DNA of 64,000 bases from Secundilactobacillus silagei JCM 19001 (GCF_002217945.1 NZ_BCMG01000004.1:124001-188000), one strand, 5' to 3'. Positions 7,844-18,007 are shown, numbered from the stretch's first letter. Notes: generated by a model from the letters alone, not told the origin. Numbers and translations: made by a program.

Positions 7844-9946
7844 TTGCTGATAGTTGAAGCAGTTATTTTATTAGTTGTCCTGGTTTTAATTTCAAATGTC
7901 ATCAGCCACTACCTAACCTTTATTCCCGTTAGTTTGATTCAAATTGCTTTGGGGTTGGTCATCGCCCTGTTTTGGGAAATTAAAATTCCGCTGGATACCG
8001 ATTGGTTCTTACTGCTATTTATTGCACCGTTGCTATTTAACGATGGCCGGCGGTTTCCTAAACGGGAACTGTGGCAGCTTCGGGGACCGATTTTTGCCAA
8101 TTCCATTTGGCTGGTCTTTTTAACCACGATTGTGGGCGGCTATCTCATCTACCTGATGATTCCGCGATTATCACTGTCAGTCAGCTTTGCGCTGGCAGCA
8201 ATCCTATCGCCCACTGATCCGGTGGCGGTGCAATCAATTTCCAAACGAGTAAAATTACCGGACCGGATTTTGCACCTGGTGAGCGGTGAAAGCTTGATCA
8301 ACGATGCTTCAGGATTGATCGCTTTTAAATACGCCGTAGCCGCAACCGTGACGGGTGTTTTCTCATTTGGTAATGCGGTTGGCGATTTCTTCTACATTAG
8401 TATCGTGGGATTTTTAGCCGGTTTCGCTTTGATGTGGGTCATTGAATTCATGCGCGACTTTTTAAGGCGCCAAGGAATCAGCGATGTCGTATTTAACACG
8501 GTTTTACAGATCATGACGCCGTTTGTGGTCTACGTGATCACTGAAGAGTGGTTCCATGCTTCCGGGGTGATTGCGGTGGTTACAGCCGGTGCCGTTTCAC
8601 ACGCGCAGGAAAACCGCTTAGTTGAAGATTCTCCGGAACTAAAACTGGTCAGTGAAAAGACCTGGGATATCATTGTCTACCTCTTAAATGGGGTGGTGTT
8701 CTTGATCTTAGGTGATGAACTGCCCATTGCCACCACGACGATCATCCACAACGTTCATTTCAACACGTTTCAAGCGGTGGCCTATTCCTTTGGCGCGTGG
8801 GCGATTCTGCTGCTGATCCGGGTGATCTGGATCTACCTTTACCAAATGGTCAGCAAACCGCGCAAGCCGAGTTTCCGAGTGGCCTTGTTGGCCGGACTTT
8901 CCGGTGTTCGCGGTGCCGTCACTATGGCCGGGGTATTGTCATTGCCGGCCGTGATTACAACTGGTCAACCCTTCCCGCAGCGGTCGTTAGTCCTGTTTGT
9001 GGCGGCTGGTGTGATTATCATTAGTCTGGTGGCTGCCGTGGTCACGTTACCGCTGGTGGCGCCAGATAATCCGGTACCGCTGCAGACGCGAGCCAGCTTT
9101 AGTGATGAAGAGGATGAAGAGACTGAAACGGACGATCAAAGCGGCGGGCAGCCCCATTCAATGAGTGAAGCCGAAGCGCGGATCTACATTATGCGACTGG
9201 CAATCAACGCCATTGAGGAACATCGGCGAATTGAAAATCAGCGCGCCGCTTATGATCTGATCTTGGATTATCAATTTATTATTCGTAGACTAGAGCTGAC
9301 CACCCGCGATGATGCGGAGCGACAGCAGGTGATGGCGGATGAAATTGCGCTGCGCCAAGTGGGGTTAAAGGGTGAACAGTCAGCGCTAGATCGTCTGTCT
9401 GCTCATCAGCAGATTTCGCCACAGGCTTACCGGGCGGCTAGTCGAGCAGTCGAACGGACACTACGCCGGGTCATGCATCCCAATAGTCATTTGAACGTGG
9501 TGGTTTTCAGAAGCTGGTCATCGACGTTTCACCGCACGCGGCAATGGATCAAGGCCGCCATTCACGGCTCGCAGGGAAAGTCCACTGATAATGAGTGGCA
9601 GCTGATCGACCGTGAGAGCGCTAAAGCTGCTATTAAGGCATTATCCAAATACCTGGCAAAAGATGAAGTCGATCCGCAATCCTTAGATAAGCAGGCGATT
9701 TATCATTTAGTGGTTTTTTACCGCAACCGAATTGAACGGGCACGTAAGCATCAGCAGGTGTCGCGTTCAGGTTATGCTAAGCAGCTCAATCAATTACGGG
9801 TGATTGCCCTGGGTGCAGAACGCACCGGGGTCCAGTCACTGCTTGAGTCAGGAAATGTGACTTGGCAGATGGCCGGTCGTCTACGGCAGTACATTAACTA
9901 TTCAGAAAACGTGTTGATGATGGCCGTTAACGATGAATTAGATTAG
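7844..9946 (+). CDS. Na+/H+ antiporter, CPA1 (NhaP/NHE) family
   Basis: A 700-aa membrane protein with about 12 predicted transmembrane segments in the first 410 residues and a long cytosolic C-terminal domain of about 280 residues. CPA1 signatures are SPTDPVAV and the ion-binding SGESLINDASGLIAF; the pair ND is the proposed cation site. LSGVRGAVTMAGVLSLP is also family-typical. The role is Na+ (or K+)/H+ exchange for pH and salt homeostasis. TTG at 7844 follows AGGAG by nine bases. It is probably cotranscribed with murB and ends at a strong terminator. Confidence 0.92.
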   Translation: MLIVEAVILLVVLVLISNVISHYLTFIPVSLIQIALGLVIALFWEIKIPLDTDWFLLLFIAPLLFNDGRRFPKRELWQLRGPIFANSIWLVFLTTIVGGYLIYLMIPRLSLSVSFALAAILSPTDPVAVQSISKRVKLPDRILHLVSGESLINDASGLIAFKYAVAATVTGVFSFGNAVGDFFYISIVGFLAGFALMWVIEFMRDFLRRQGISDVVFNTVLQIMTPFVVYVITEEWFHASGVIAVVTAGAVSHAQENRLVEDSPELKLVSEKTWDIIVYLLNGVVFLILGDELPIATTTIIHNVHFNTFQAVAYSFGAWAILLLIRVIWIYLYQMVSKPRKPSFRVALLAGLSGVRGAVTMAGVLSLPAVITTGQPFPQRSLVLFVAAGVIIISLVAAVVTLPLVAPDNPVPLQTRASFSDEEDEETETDDQSGGQPHSMSEAEARIYIMRLAINAIEEHRRIENQRAAYDLILDYQFIIRRLELTTRDDAERQQVMADEIALRQVGLKGEQSALDRLSAHQQISPQAYRAASRAVERTLRRVMHPNSHLNVVVFRSWSSTFHRTRQWIKAAIHGSQGKSTDNEWQLIDRESAKAAIKALSKYLAKDEVDPQSLDKQAIYHLVVFYRNRIERARKHQQVSRSGYAKQLNQLRVIALGAERTGVQSLLESGNVTWQMAGRLRQYINYSENVLMMAVNDELD

Positions 9947-9952
9947 TTGAAA

Positions 9953-10019
9953 AAATTTAAAAGGGACGTGAAAAGGGTCTCATTAGCAGTTTGCTTGCTA
10001 ATGAGACCCCTTTAAATTT
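9953..10019. terminator. Bidirectional intrinsic terminator
   Basis: A long stem has AAATTTAAAAGGG on one arm and CCCTTTAAATTT on the other, with an inner stem GTCTCATTAGCA / TGCTAATGAGAC. It lies between the convergent antiporter and DUF1361 genes. Confidence 0.85.
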
Positions 10020-10026
10020 GAGATGA

Positions 10027-10743
10027 TCATTTTTGCTGATCGTGTTGTTTTAAGCTGTCTTTAATTGATTTAACCCGGTTAATATCCTGTTCATTAGCCA
10101 TTTGACTGTGATACGCCAAGTACACTAACCAGTAGGCAATGAGTTGGATCAGCGTCATTAAACCGACAAATACGAGCATGGTTGGTGTCCACATATGTAA
10201 CAGACGATTGGTAATTAATTCAGGAGAAATAAAGAGGTAGACGGTGTGAATCCGCATAAACCGGCCCACGTAGATACCAACGGATGACAGAAAGGTTAAG
10301 AAGAGGACTAAAACCATCTGCAACCAGGAATTACCCTTTAAGTAGCGCTGGGTAATGGTATTGGCCACGTAGTTAAGACTCCAGAACCCCAGGATGACAC
10401 AGAATAACACACTGATCAGTAAATAGGTAAAATAGATCCACACGTGTAAGTTAAGCTGTAATAGGCCGTCAACACCGTAGGGATTAAGCAGTGAAAGGTG
10501 GAAGAGGTCGGTTAATAGATAGGGTGCGTTAGGGTAAAAGACTAACCATAACAGGACCACTAACCAGAAGACGACGCCACTCTTGGGCCGTTCCGGGCTG
10601 AGGTGGAAACTGATTTCGATGGGTAAATAACCCAGAAAGGTATTTAAAATTAAAAATGTAAAAGGTTCATGTGCGAACTGCCACAGAAATAACAGCCACA
10701 GCACAACGAAAAGCCGGATTTGCCAGCGTGCGTGACCCGCCAA
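10027..10743 (-). CDS. DUF1361 family integral membrane protein
   Basis: This 238-aa polytopic protein has about seven hydrophobic segments and the DUF1361 hallmark FYPNAPYLLTDLFHL around residue 75. The function is unknown. The start is TTG at 10743 (GGAG eight bases upstream). The C-terminus is a short charged cytosolic tail. It stands alone, divergent from the cdaA operon and convergent with the antiporter. Confidence 0.85.
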   Translation of the reverse strand: MAGHARWQIRLFVVLWLLFLWQFAHEPFTFLILNTFLGYLPIEISFHLSPERPKSGVVFWLVVLLWLVFYPNAPYLLTDLFHLSLLNPYGVDGLLQLNLHVWIYFTYLLISVLFCVILGFWSLNYVANTITQRYLKGNSWLQMVLVLFLTFLSSVGIYVGRFMRIHTVYLFISPELITNRLLHMWTPTMLVFVGLMTLIQLIAYWLVYLAYHSQMANEQDINRVKSIKDSLKQHDQQK

Positions 10744-10940
10744 GAAATCATCTCCCCATTAAAAATACTACTACTCAAATAATAACAGATTCCTTGAGTA
10801 GTCGCATGAATTTTCAAGCGGTTTACAAAATTCTTGAAAATTGAGTTTACGGCGGGTTAGAAATATGTTGGTGACGCCCAAAAAATAGCGGTTGGCGTGC
10901 TATAATATTATCTGAATAGATTTTTGGAGGGAAATTTTAA

Positions 10941-11795
10941 ATGAATCTTGATTGGAGTAGCTTTTTGACGTGGCATAACATCGTAAACCTCCTCGATATT
11001 CTCGTCGTCTGGTTTGTTTTTTACGAGCTGATTATGCTACTGCGAGGAACCAAAGCTGTTCAACTCTTACGTGGTATCATCGTGATCGTTGTGGTCAAGA
11101 TCATTGCGGTCTACGTCGGGTTCGGGACGGTTTCGTGGCTAATGGACCAAGTGATCAATTGGGGTGTCATTGCCATGATCATTATTTTCCAACCAGAAAT
11201 TCGGCGTGGGTTGGAACACCTTGGCCGAGGGTCAGTGTTTGTCCGTAATCGGCAGGTCAATGAAGCTGAGAAGCAAATGATTGCCGCTTTGGATAAGGCC
11301 ATTCAGTATATGTCCAAACGCCGAATCGGTGCTTTGATGACGATTCAAATGGATACCGGGCTGGAAGACTATATCGAAACGGGAATTGAGTTGGACGCCA
11401 AGATTACCGGTGAGCTACTGATCAATATTTTTATTCCGAATACGCCGCTGCATGATGGTGCGGTGATCATTCGCAATAATAAGGTTGCGGTGGCCGCCGC
11501 TTACCTGCCGCTGTCCGACAGTAACCTGATTCCTAAAGAGTTAGGGACTAGGCACCGGGCGGCAGTTGGTATTTCTGAAGTGACGGATGCTTTGACAATC
11601 GTTATTTCTGAGGAAACTGGTGAAGTTTCAATTACCAAGAATAATGAATTACTGCGTAACATGGATCAAAATGATTATTTGAAATTCTTGAATAATGAAT
11701 TGATCAAGGACCAGGAACCGGAACAACCGAGAAATCCACTGAATTGGCTAATTGATGAACTTAGCCAATTCTTTAAGGGAGGTAATCGGCAATGA
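10941..11795 (+). CDS. cdaA: Diadenylate cyclase CdaA
   Basis: CdaA synthesises c-di-AMP from two ATP at the membrane; c-di-AMP controls K+/osmolyte uptake and cell-wall homeostasis. Three N-terminal transmembrane helices (about residues 10-80) precede the DAC domain, which has the catalytic DGA motif at 172-174 and the RHR motif at 204-206. At 284 aa it is a normal CdaA. The ATG is preceded by GGAGGG. Its stop overlaps the cdaR start (ATGA), and glmM follows. In related bacteria CdaR and GlmM both modulate CdaA, so this is the conserved three-gene operon. Confidence 0.97.
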   Translation: MNLDWSSFLTWHNIVNLLDILVVWFVFYELIMLLRGTKAVQLLRGIIVIVVVKIIAVYVGFGTVSWLMDQVINWGVIAMIIIFQPEIRRGLEHLGRGSVFVRNRQVNEAEKQMIAALDKAIQYMSKRRIGALMTIQMDTGLEDYIETGIELDAKITGELLINIFIPNTPLHDGAVIIRNNKVAVAAAYLPLSDSNLIPKELGTRHRAAVGISEVTDALTIVISEETGEVSITKNNELLRNMDQNDYLKFLNNELIKDQEPEQPRNPLNWLIDELSQFFKGGNRQ

Positions 11796-12766
11796 AGAAA
11801 ATTTTCAACAGTCGTTGGACTTACCGACTGATTTCTCTTTTCTTAGCGGTTTGCTTGTTCCTGTACGTGAATAGTTCCAAGAATACGACGAATCAGCAAA
11901 TGAATAATACGAGTGGGACTAATTCCACGACGTTAACCGCCACAGAACACAAAACCGTTTCGGTTCAGCTCAGGTTGAACGTGGACTCCGATAAGTATTT
12001 CGTGACGGGGTATCCTGAAAAGGTTAAGGTTCGCTTGCGTGGCCCGGCGGCGTTAGTTACGGCTACTGCGAATACGCAGAACTTTCGGGTCTTTGCTAAT
12101 TTAACCGATCTTAAGGCCGGTGAACATACGGTTAGGCTGAAACAGGACGGTTTGAACCGGGATATTAGTTACCAGATCGTGCCGGCCAGCATTAAGGTGA
12201 ACATTCAGCCGCGGCAGACCGTTAGCTTTCCCGTGAGTGTCCAGTATGATAAATCACGGATTGCTAAAAACTACGTTGCCGGCAGCGCCACGAGTGACGT
12301 GACAAGCGTCAAAGCCACTGGTGCTGAAGGTGAGATCGACCGGATCAGTAAGGTGGTCGCGCAACTGAATTTGGCCCAGAATACCAAGAAGTCGATCAAC
12401 GGTGAAGCAGTGATCGAAGCCCTTGATCGAAATGGCCAGACGGTGAACGTGATCTTGACGCCAGCAACGACGCAGGTCAACCTCCCGATTACGGCTAAGG
12501 GCCATTCCAAGAAAGTACCATTGAGTTTTAAGGCTAAAAACGCCAATAGTAATCAGGAATATAGTTTTAAGAGTCGTACCAAAACCATTCAGGTGTTTGG
12601 ATCTGAGTCACAGCTGAAAGCCATTTCGGAATTTGACGCAGATGTAGATGTGAGTGATGTTAAAAATCAAAAAACAAAAACAATTAGTTTGGATGCTGGT
12701 AGCAATAAAGTCACGGGAACGGATCCCGCGAGTGTTACCGTAACGGTTGCAACTGAATCTAAATAA
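11792..12766 (+). CDS. cdaR: CdaA regulatory protein CdaR (YbbR domains)
   Basis: This 324-aa protein has one N-terminal transmembrane helix (about residues 11-26) and a long extracytoplasmic part with YbbR repeats. The repeats are recognisable by recurring valine-rich strands such as KVKVRLRGPAALV, VSFPVSVQYD and KVPLSFKAKN. In Firmicutes CdaR interacts with CdaA and tunes c-di-AMP production. The start codon overlaps the cdaA stop, so translation is coupled. glmM begins 26 bp after its stop. Confidence 0.94.
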   Translation: MKKIFNSRWTYRLISLFLAVCLFLYVNSSKNTTNQQMNNTSGTNSTTLTATEHKTVSVQLRLNVDSDKYFVTGYPEKVKVRLRGPAALVTATANTQNFRVFANLTDLKAGEHTVRLKQDGLNRDISYQIVPASIKVNIQPRQTVSFPVSVQYDKSRIAKNYVAGSATSDVTSVKATGAEGEIDRISKVVAQLNLAQNTKKSINGEAVIEALDRNGQTVNVILTPATTQVNLPITAKGHSKKVPLSFKAKNANSNQEYSFKSRTKTIQVFGSESQLKAISEFDADVDVSDVKNQKTKTISLDAGSNKVTGTDPASVTVTVATESK

Positions 12767-12792
12767 ATAATTGGAAATGAGGAAAATTAAAC

Positions 12793-14142
12793 ATGAAGTA
12801 TTTTGGAACTGATGGTGTACGTGGTATTGCAAATCAAGAATTAACCCCAGAACTCGCTTTTCGGCTTGGCCGAGCAGGCGGTTATGTACTGACCGAACAC
12901 GCGACTGACCGTGAGCAGCCACAAGTATTAGTTGCGCGCGACACCCGAATCTCGGGCCAGATGTTGGAAGAAGCCATTGTGGCCGGACTATTATCAGTTG
13001 GGATCGAAGTTTTACGCTTAGGCGTCATTACAACACCAGCCGTTGCCTATTTGGTTCGTACTCAGGGTGCGGATGCCGGTGTTATGTTGACGGCTTCTCA
13101 CAACCCGGTTGCAGATAACGGGATCAAGTTCTTCGGGGCTGATGGCTACAAGCTCTCTGATGATTTGGAAGATGAAATTGAAAAGTTGCTGGACCAAAAA
13201 GATACACTGCCAAGACCAGCTGCTAAGGGTCTAGGAACCGTTGAAGACTACCAGGAAGGCAGTCAAAAGTACATCCAGTTCTTGGAACAGACCATTGATG
13301 ATGATCTGACTGGCATGCACATCGCGGTGGATTCCGCTGATGGTGCCACCAGCAACCTGGTTTCTCGATTATACGCTGATCTCGGTGCTGAATTTGACAC
13401 GATTGCTACGACGCCTAATGGGTTAAACATTAACGATCAAGTTGGTTCGACCCATCCAGAGCAGCTGCAGAAATTTACGGTTGAAAAGGGTGCCTCAATT
13501 GGCTTGGCCTTTGACGGTGACGGCGACCGCTGCATCGCGGTTGATGAAAACGGCAACCTGATCAACGGTGATAAGATCATGTATATTTGTGGGAAATACA
13601 TGTCAGAACACGGCCGGCTTAAAAAGGATACCATCGTGACCACCGTCATGAGTAACCTGGGCATGTATAAGGCCATGGAAGCTCACGGCTTAACCAGTGT
13701 TAAGACCAAGGTGGGTGACCGTTACGTGGTTGAAGAAATGCTGGCTAACGGCTATAACCTTGGCGGCGAGCAATCTGGTCACATCGTCTTCCTAGATTTC
13801 AATACCACTGGTGACGGGATGCTGACGAGTTTGCAGTTACTTCACATTATGAAGGAAACGGGCAAGAAGCTCTCCGAATTGGCTGCTGACGTGCAGGATT
13901 ACCCACAACAGCTGATCAACGTTAAGGTTGCTGATAAGAAGGCAGCTCTCAATAATCCAGCAATCAAGGGGATTATTGATACCGTTGAAAAGGAAATGTC
14001 CGGTGACGGCCGCGTGTTAGTTCGCCCTAGTGGGACTGAACCGCTACTGCGGGTCATGGCAGAAGCACCAACGCAAGAAGCAGTGGATGGTTACGTTAAC
14101 CGCATTGTGGAAGTTGTGAAAAAAGAAGTTGGCATTGAGTAA
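12793..14142 (+). CDS. glmM: Phosphoglucosamine mutase
   Basis: GlmM converts glucosamine-6-phosphate to glucosamine-1-phosphate on the route to UDP-GlcNAc. The phosphoserine loop TASHNPV has the catalytic Ser at residue 102, the Mg2+ loop FDGDGDR is near 240, the sugar loop GGEQSGH and the phosphate loop [11 protein letters not shown] are all intact. At 449 aa it is full length. In cdaA-cdaR-glmM operons GlmM also inhibits CdaA, tying c-di-AMP to wall-precursor flux. Its substrate supplier glmS follows after a terminator. Confidence 0.98.
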   Translation: MKYFGTDGVRGIANQELTPELAFRLGRAGGYVLTEHATDREQPQVLVARDTRISGQMLEEAIVAGLLSVGIEVLRLGVITTPAVAYLVRTQGADAGVMLTASHNPVADNGIKFFGADGYKLSDDLEDEIEKLLDQKDTLPRPAAKGLGTVEDYQEGSQKYIQFLEQTIDDDLTGMHIAVDSADGATSNLVSRLYADLGAEFDTIATTPNGLNINDQVGSTHPEQLQKFTVEKGASIGLAFDGDGDRCIAVDENGNLINGDKIMYICGKYMSEHGRLKKDTIVTTVMSNLGMYKAMEAHGLTSVKTKVGDRYVVEEMLANGYNLGGEQSGHIVFLDFNTTGDGMLTSLQLLHIMKETGKKLSELAADVQDYPQQLINVKVADKKAALNNPAIKGIIDTVEKEMSGDGRVLVRPSGTEPLLRVMAEAPTQEAVDGYVNRIVEVVKKEVGIE

Positions 14143-14153
14143 TCTATGAAAAT

Positions 14154-14197
14154 AAAAAACCGGTTTTCAAACAAATCCGTTTGAAAACCGGTTTTTT
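14154..14197 (+). terminator. Intrinsic terminator after glmM
   Basis: A perfect stem of AAACCGGTTTTCAAAC and its complement around a six-base loop is followed by a T-run. It isolates glmS from the cda operon. Confidence 0.95.
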
Positions 14198-14225
14198 GGA
14201 TTTCATGCGAGTTAAGGTTAGTTTT

Positions 14226-14328
14226 CAATCTATACCACTTTATACTTAAATATTGACATCTGGCTTAAAAGACTGTAGAGTATACACGTCAATAAATATA
14301 TGGACTGATTTTATGTCTATACCAATTA
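14226..14328 (+). promoter_or_regulatory. glmS promoter with two NagR-like operators
   Basis: A sigma-A promoter is clear: TTGACA at 14253-14258, 17 bp, TAGAGT at 14276-14281. Two copies of the right half of a NagR/YvoA operator flank it: ATCTATACCACTT near 14228-14240 and ATGTCTATACCAATTA at 14313-14328. The same motif recurs upstream of nagB. The leader from the promoter to glmS is only about 75 nt, too short for a glmS ribozyme, so transcription control by a GntR-type regulator is the better explanation here (inference). Confidence 0.65.
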
Positions 14329-14359
14329 AAATATTATGAAAATTAGAGGATGAAATCTT

Positions 14360-16177
14360 ATGTGTGGAATTGTCGGTGTTACAGGCAGTGATAATGCAGT
14401 AAAAATCTTACTTGATGGTCTACAAAAGCTTGAATATCGTGGTTACGATTCAGCTGGTATTTATGTAAACGACCAAAATGGTCAGGATTACCTCGTGAAA
14501 GAAAAGGGTCGGATCGCTGACTTACGCCGTGAGGTTGGTCCCGATGTTCACGGGTCAACTGGTATTGGTCATACGCGTTGGGCAACTCATGGTGTGGTCA
14601 GTGTTGCTAACGCCCACCCACAAGTTTCACAAGATAACCGGTTCTACCTCGTTCACAACGGTGTGATCGATAACTTCCAAGAACTCAAGAGCGATTACCT
14701 GAGCGACGTGCCATTTACCAGCCAGACTGATACCGAAGTGATGGTTCAGTTGGTCGACAAGTTTGCGGTTAAAGACGGTTTGAACGCCCACGATGCCTTT
14801 ATTAAGGCTTTAAGCTTACTAAAGGGTTCGTCATACGCCTTCTTACTGATGGATCGTGAAGACCCAGAGACGTTATACGTTGCTAAAAACAAGAGTCCCT
14901 TGCTGATCGGTGTCGGCGATGGGTTTAACGTCGTTTGTTCCGATGCTTTAGCCATGTTACGCGAGACCCACGATTTCCTTGAATTAATGGATGGCGAAGT
15001 TGTGACGATCAAACCAAACGAAGTTAAGATTGAAGATCAAAAGGGCAACCCAGTTGAACGGAAGACCTTCCACGTTGACATGGATGCCAGCGAAACCGAT
15101 AAGGGGACTTACCCATTTTACATGCTCAAAGAAATCGATGAACAGCCTAATGTCATGCGTCGGCTGGCACAAGTTTATTTGTCTGAGACTGGCGAACCAG
15201 TGATCAGTGACAAATTACTGAACTCCATGAAACAAGCTGACCGCATCTACATCGTGGGTGCCGGTACCAGTTATCATGCCGGATTAGTGGGTAAGCGATT
15301 ATTTGAAAACCTCACTCAAACACCAACGGAAGTGCATATTTCATCAGAGTTTGCTTACGAACAGCCGATTTTATCTAAAAAGCCGTTCTTTATCTTCCTA
15401 TCACAAAGTGGTGAAACGGCTGATTCACGGGAAGTGCTAGTGAATGTGAACGCCGGTGGCTACGAGAGTCTGACCATCACGAACGTGCAAAATTCCACGC
15501 TGTCACGTGAAGCAACGTATACCCTGTTGCTGCATGCCGGTCCAGAAATTGCGGTGGCCTCAACTAAGGCTTATACCGCACAAATTGCTATCGAAGCCAT
15601 TTTAGCCAAGGCTTTGGGCGAAGCTGATAACCAGATCGTGGCACAGCGCTTTGACGTGCGTCACCAGTTAGGATTAGTGGCAACGGGAATGCAGGCGCTG
15701 GTTGATGAGAAGAGCAAGATTGAAAAATTAGCCAAGGCCTCCTTCTTAAAGACGCCTAACGCCTTTTACATTGGTCGGGGCATCGACTGGAGCGTTTCTC
15801 TGGAAGCGGCCTTGAAGCTGAAGGAAATCTCATACGTTCAAGCAGAAGGGTTCGCATCCGGTGAATTAAAGCACGGAACCATTGCCTTGATTGAAAAGGG
15901 GACCCCGGTCATTGGAATCATTACCCAGGAAAAGACGGCTGGCTTGACCCGGTCAAACTTACAGGAAACCATGGCGCGCGGTGCGCAGATCCTGACGATC
16001 GTTTCCGAAAGTTTAGCTAAGCCTGGCGATACCTTGATTCTGCCAGACGTTGACCCGTTAATGTCACCACTGCTTAGCGTGGTACCAACTCAGCTGATTG
16101 CTTATTATACAAGTCTCAACAAGGGCTTGGATGTTGATAAGCCACGTAACTTAGCGAAGAGTGTTACGGTTGAATAA
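14360..16177 (+). CDS. glmS: Glutamine-fructose-6-phosphate aminotransferase (isomerizing)
   Basis: GlmS makes glucosamine-6-phosphate from fructose-6-phosphate and glutamine, the entry step to UDP-GlcNAc. The N-terminal glutaminase domain starts with MCGIVG, whose Cys2 becomes the N-terminal nucleophile, and has GIGHTRWATHG. Two SIS sugar-isomerase domains follow (GAGTSYHAGLVGKRLFE; the second begins near IGRGIDWSVSLEAALKLKEI). The C-terminus ends DVDKPRNLAKSVTVE as usual. At 605 aa it is complete. It is monocistronic with its own promoter and terminator. Confidence 0.98.
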   Translation: MCGIVGVTGSDNAVKILLDGLQKLEYRGYDSAGIYVNDQNGQDYLVKEKGRIADLRREVGPDVHGSTGIGHTRWATHGVVSVANAHPQVSQDNRFYLVHNGVIDNFQELKSDYLSDVPFTSQTDTEVMVQLVDKFAVKDGLNAHDAFIKALSLLKGSSYAFLLMDREDPETLYVAKNKSPLLIGVGDGFNVVCSDALAMLRETHDFLELMDGEVVTIKPNEVKIEDQKGNPVERKTFHVDMDASETDKGTYPFYMLKEIDEQPNVMRRLAQVYLSETGEPVISDKLLNSMKQADRIYIVGAGTSYHAGLVGKRLFENLTQTPTEVHISSEFAYEQPILSKKPFFIFLSQSGETADSREVLVNVNAGGYESLTITNVQNSTLSREATYTLLLHAGPEIAVASTKAYTAQIAIEAILAKALGEADNQIVAQRFDVRHQLGLVATGMQALVDEKSKIEKLAKASFLKTPNAFYIGRGIDWSVSLEAALKLKEISYVQAEGFASGELKHGTIALIEKGTPVIGIITQEKTAGLTRSNLQETMARGAQILTIVSESLAKPGDTLILPDVDPLMSPLLSVVPTQLIAYYTSLNKGLDVDKPRNLAKSVTVE

Positions 16178-16194
16178 ACGTTAAAATTAATGTC

Positions 16195-16230
16195 AAAACG
16201 CAGCTTGATCATCAGTCAAGCTGCGTTTTT
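16195..16230. terminator. Intrinsic terminator between glmS and flavin reductase gene
   Basis: AAAACGCAGCTTGA pairs with TCAAGCTGCGTTTT around a seven-base loop and is followed by T residues; it is usable from both strands. Confidence 0.9.
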
Positions 16231-16246
16231 GTGTTCTCTGATATTA

Positions 16247-16870
16247 TTACAACGGCCGTTTCATTTCAAACAAATCATCCACCGTACCGTAAGTTGCACC
16301 AGCTAGCCGGGCCAGCGGGTCCAGGTGCTGGATATTAACGTGAAGGGACTGGGGGTCTAAAACATCATCCGCAAAGTAAAAGTCCGTGACTTCAAGGATG
16401 AACAGGTCGGTGATGATCTGATCGTTCTTGCCAGTGATCGGCACGTACTGGTATAAGGTGGTTTCAAACCTAACTTTGGGTGCAGCTAATGCCGGGACTG
16501 AAACCGTTCGACTAGGGGTAGTGGTTAATGAAGTTAGCGCCAGTTCACTTTGGTCAGCAGGTAAGCTGGCAGCCGTTTTATTCATGTCGGCGGCTAAGGG
16601 TTGGCCGACCAGGTGAACGACGGCTTCTTGGTTAGTCAAAAGATTAGTTGCGGTATCTTTTGGCTGCTGCTGTTTACGGCCAATCGACAGACTAAGCAGG
16701 GGCAGCTCACTAGCCAGTGCTGAAAAGAAGCTGAACGGTGCTATGTTGAGAATTTGATTTGGCTGAGGTCCTAGCGTAGTGATCCAGGCAATTGGCCGGG
16801 GAACGATACTGCCGGACAGCAGTTTATAGCATTTAGCGGGTGTCAGTGATTCACGCGTATAGTGATACAT
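16247..16870 (-). CDS. Flavin reductase-like (FMN-binding split barrel) protein
   Basis: This 207-aa protein belongs to the DIM6/NTAB flavin reductase-like group. The N-terminal segment KCYKLLSGSIVPRPIAWITT and the following NIAPFSFFSALASELPLLSLSIG are characteristic of the FMN-binding split barrel. A substrate cannot be assigned. It is monocistronic, starting at ATG 16870 with GGGAGG upstream. Confidence 0.85.
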   Translation of the reverse strand: MYHYTRESLTPAKCYKLLSGSIVPRPIAWITTLGPQPNQILNIAPFSFFSALASELPLLSLSIGRKQQQPKDTATNLLTNQEAVVHLVGQPLAADMNKTAASLPADQSELALTSLTTTPSRTVSVPALAAPKVRFETTLYQYVPITGKNDQIITDLFILEVTDFYFADDVLDPQSLHVNIQHLDPLARLAGATYGTVDDLFEMKRPL

Positions 16871-17007
16871 TAGAAACCTCCCATGAAGAATTTTTCTACA
16901 TTATAGCGCATTAGACTATGGACTGGCCTCAGTAAATATCAAGCACATCCGTGGACGTTACCGGCATAGCGTGATACAATCTCGCAGTAGGGAAAGAGGA
17001 GAGACAC

Positions 17008-17154
17008 ATGAAATTCACAAAAAAACGCAGTCAAAATAAGCAAGCAGAGGAAAAACGGGACGCAACCTGGAAAAAGTTTAAAGCCCAGCAGAATGAATTA
17101 GCGGCTAACAAACGCGGTGACCGGCGCCATAGCGGCCGTAAAGTTAATTATTAA
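17008..17154 (+). CDS. Small basic hypothetical protein (48 aa)
   Basis: This short gene starts at ATG 17008 with a strong GAGGAG site six bases or so upstream and ends at TAA 17154. The product is highly charged and basic (MKFTKKRSQNKQAEEKRDAT at the start, ending RHSGRKVNY), with no membrane segment, and is predicted largely helical. A -10-like TACAAT lies at about 16975. I do not recognise a family. The good ribosome-binding site and the isolated position before nagB favour a real gene. Confidence 0.6.
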   Translation: MKFTKKRSQNKQAEEKRDATWKKFKAQQNELAANKRGDRRHSGRKVNY

Positions 17155-17173
17155 GCTAATTCAGTCATTTTTC

Positions 17174-17216
17174 TTGCAATATTGGTCTAGATGACTTATT
17201 ATTGGACTATACCAAC
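17174..17216 (+). promoter_or_regulatory. nagB promoter overlapped by two NagR-like operators
   Basis: TTGCAA (17174-17179), 17 bp, TATTAT (17197-17202) makes a plausible promoter. One operator-like site, ATTGGTCTAGATGAC (17181-17195), lies in the spacer. A better one, ATTGGACTATACCAAC (17201-17216), overlaps the -10 and start region. Placement suggests repression in the absence of amino sugar, as for NagR/YvoA in other Firmicutes. No nagR gene is in this window. Confidence 0.65.
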
Positions 17217-17232
17217 AAAAGGAGTGGCGATC

Positions 17233-17970
17233 ATGTCAGAATCTATTGAAGCAAAAATGAATGTGATTATCGTTAAGAATCGTGCTGAAGGCGGCAAAAA
17301 GGGTTTCGAAGTTTTCGAAAATGCCTACCGGAATGGCGCTCAGGTTTTCGGTTTAGCAACTGGGAGTACACCAGTAACGACGTATGAGGAATTAACTCAG
17401 AGTGACCTTGATTTCAGTCAAATGACATCGGTTAACTTGGACGAATACGTTGGTTTAGCCCCCGATCATCCACAGAGCTACCATTACTTCATGCAACAGC
17501 ACCTGTTTGACCAGAAGCCGTTTGCCCATTCATACGTTCCAGATGGCTTGAATAGCGATGCGGCAGCTGAAATGAAGCGTTATGATCAAATAATTGCTGA
17601 CAACCCGATTGATCTGCAGATCTTAGGTTTAGGTCAAAATGGCCACATTGGGTTTAACGAACCTGGCACTGATCCGGCACTTGGCACCCATAAAGTGGCT
17701 TTAACCGAATCAACGATCAAAGCTAACTCACGTTTCTTTGACAATGAAGATGAAGTGCCACGTTACGCTTACTCAATGGGCATTGCATCGATCTTAAAGA
17801 GCAAGCACATCCTGTTGGAAGCCTATGGCCCTGAAAAGGCAGCTGCCGTTAAGGCAATGATCGAAGGTCCAGTTACCACGGATGTTCCTGCCAGTTTCTT
17901 ACAACGTCATGATCAAGTAACGATTATTATTGATGAAGCGGCGGCAAGTCAATTAAGCGAAAAATACTAA
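17233..17970 (+). CDS. nagB: Glucosamine-6-phosphate deaminase
   Basis: NagB deaminates glucosamine-6-phosphate to fructose-6-phosphate and ammonia, the catabolic reverse of the GlmS route. Motifs include [16 protein letters not shown], the active-site [10 protein letters not shown] and [15 protein letters not shown]. The ATG at 17233 follows AAAGGAG and yields 245 aa, with seven residues more than the common MNVIIVK start. Both glmS and nagB have NagR-like operators, consistent with opposite use of amino sugar for wall synthesis or energy. Confidence 0.97.
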   Translation: MSESIEAKMNVIIVKNRAEGGKKGFEVFENAYRNGAQVFGLATGSTPVTTYEELTQSDLDFSQMTSVNLDEYVGLAPDHPQSYHYFMQQHLFDQKPFAHSYVPDGLNSDAAAEMKRYDQIIADNPIDLQILGLGQNGHIGFNEPGTDPALGTHKVALTESTIKANSRFFDNEDEVPRYAYSMGIASILKSKHILLEAYGPEKAAAVKAMIEGPVTTDVPASFLQRHDQVTIIIDEAAASQLSEKY

Positions 17971-18007
17971 TTTAACTTTAGAGAGAATTGAATCAAGCAT
18001 GAGAGAG

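Noticed and set aside
14282-14359. glmS ribozyme
   Set aside because: The transcribed leader is only about 75 nt and contains no recognisable ribozyme core; NagR-like operators fit better.
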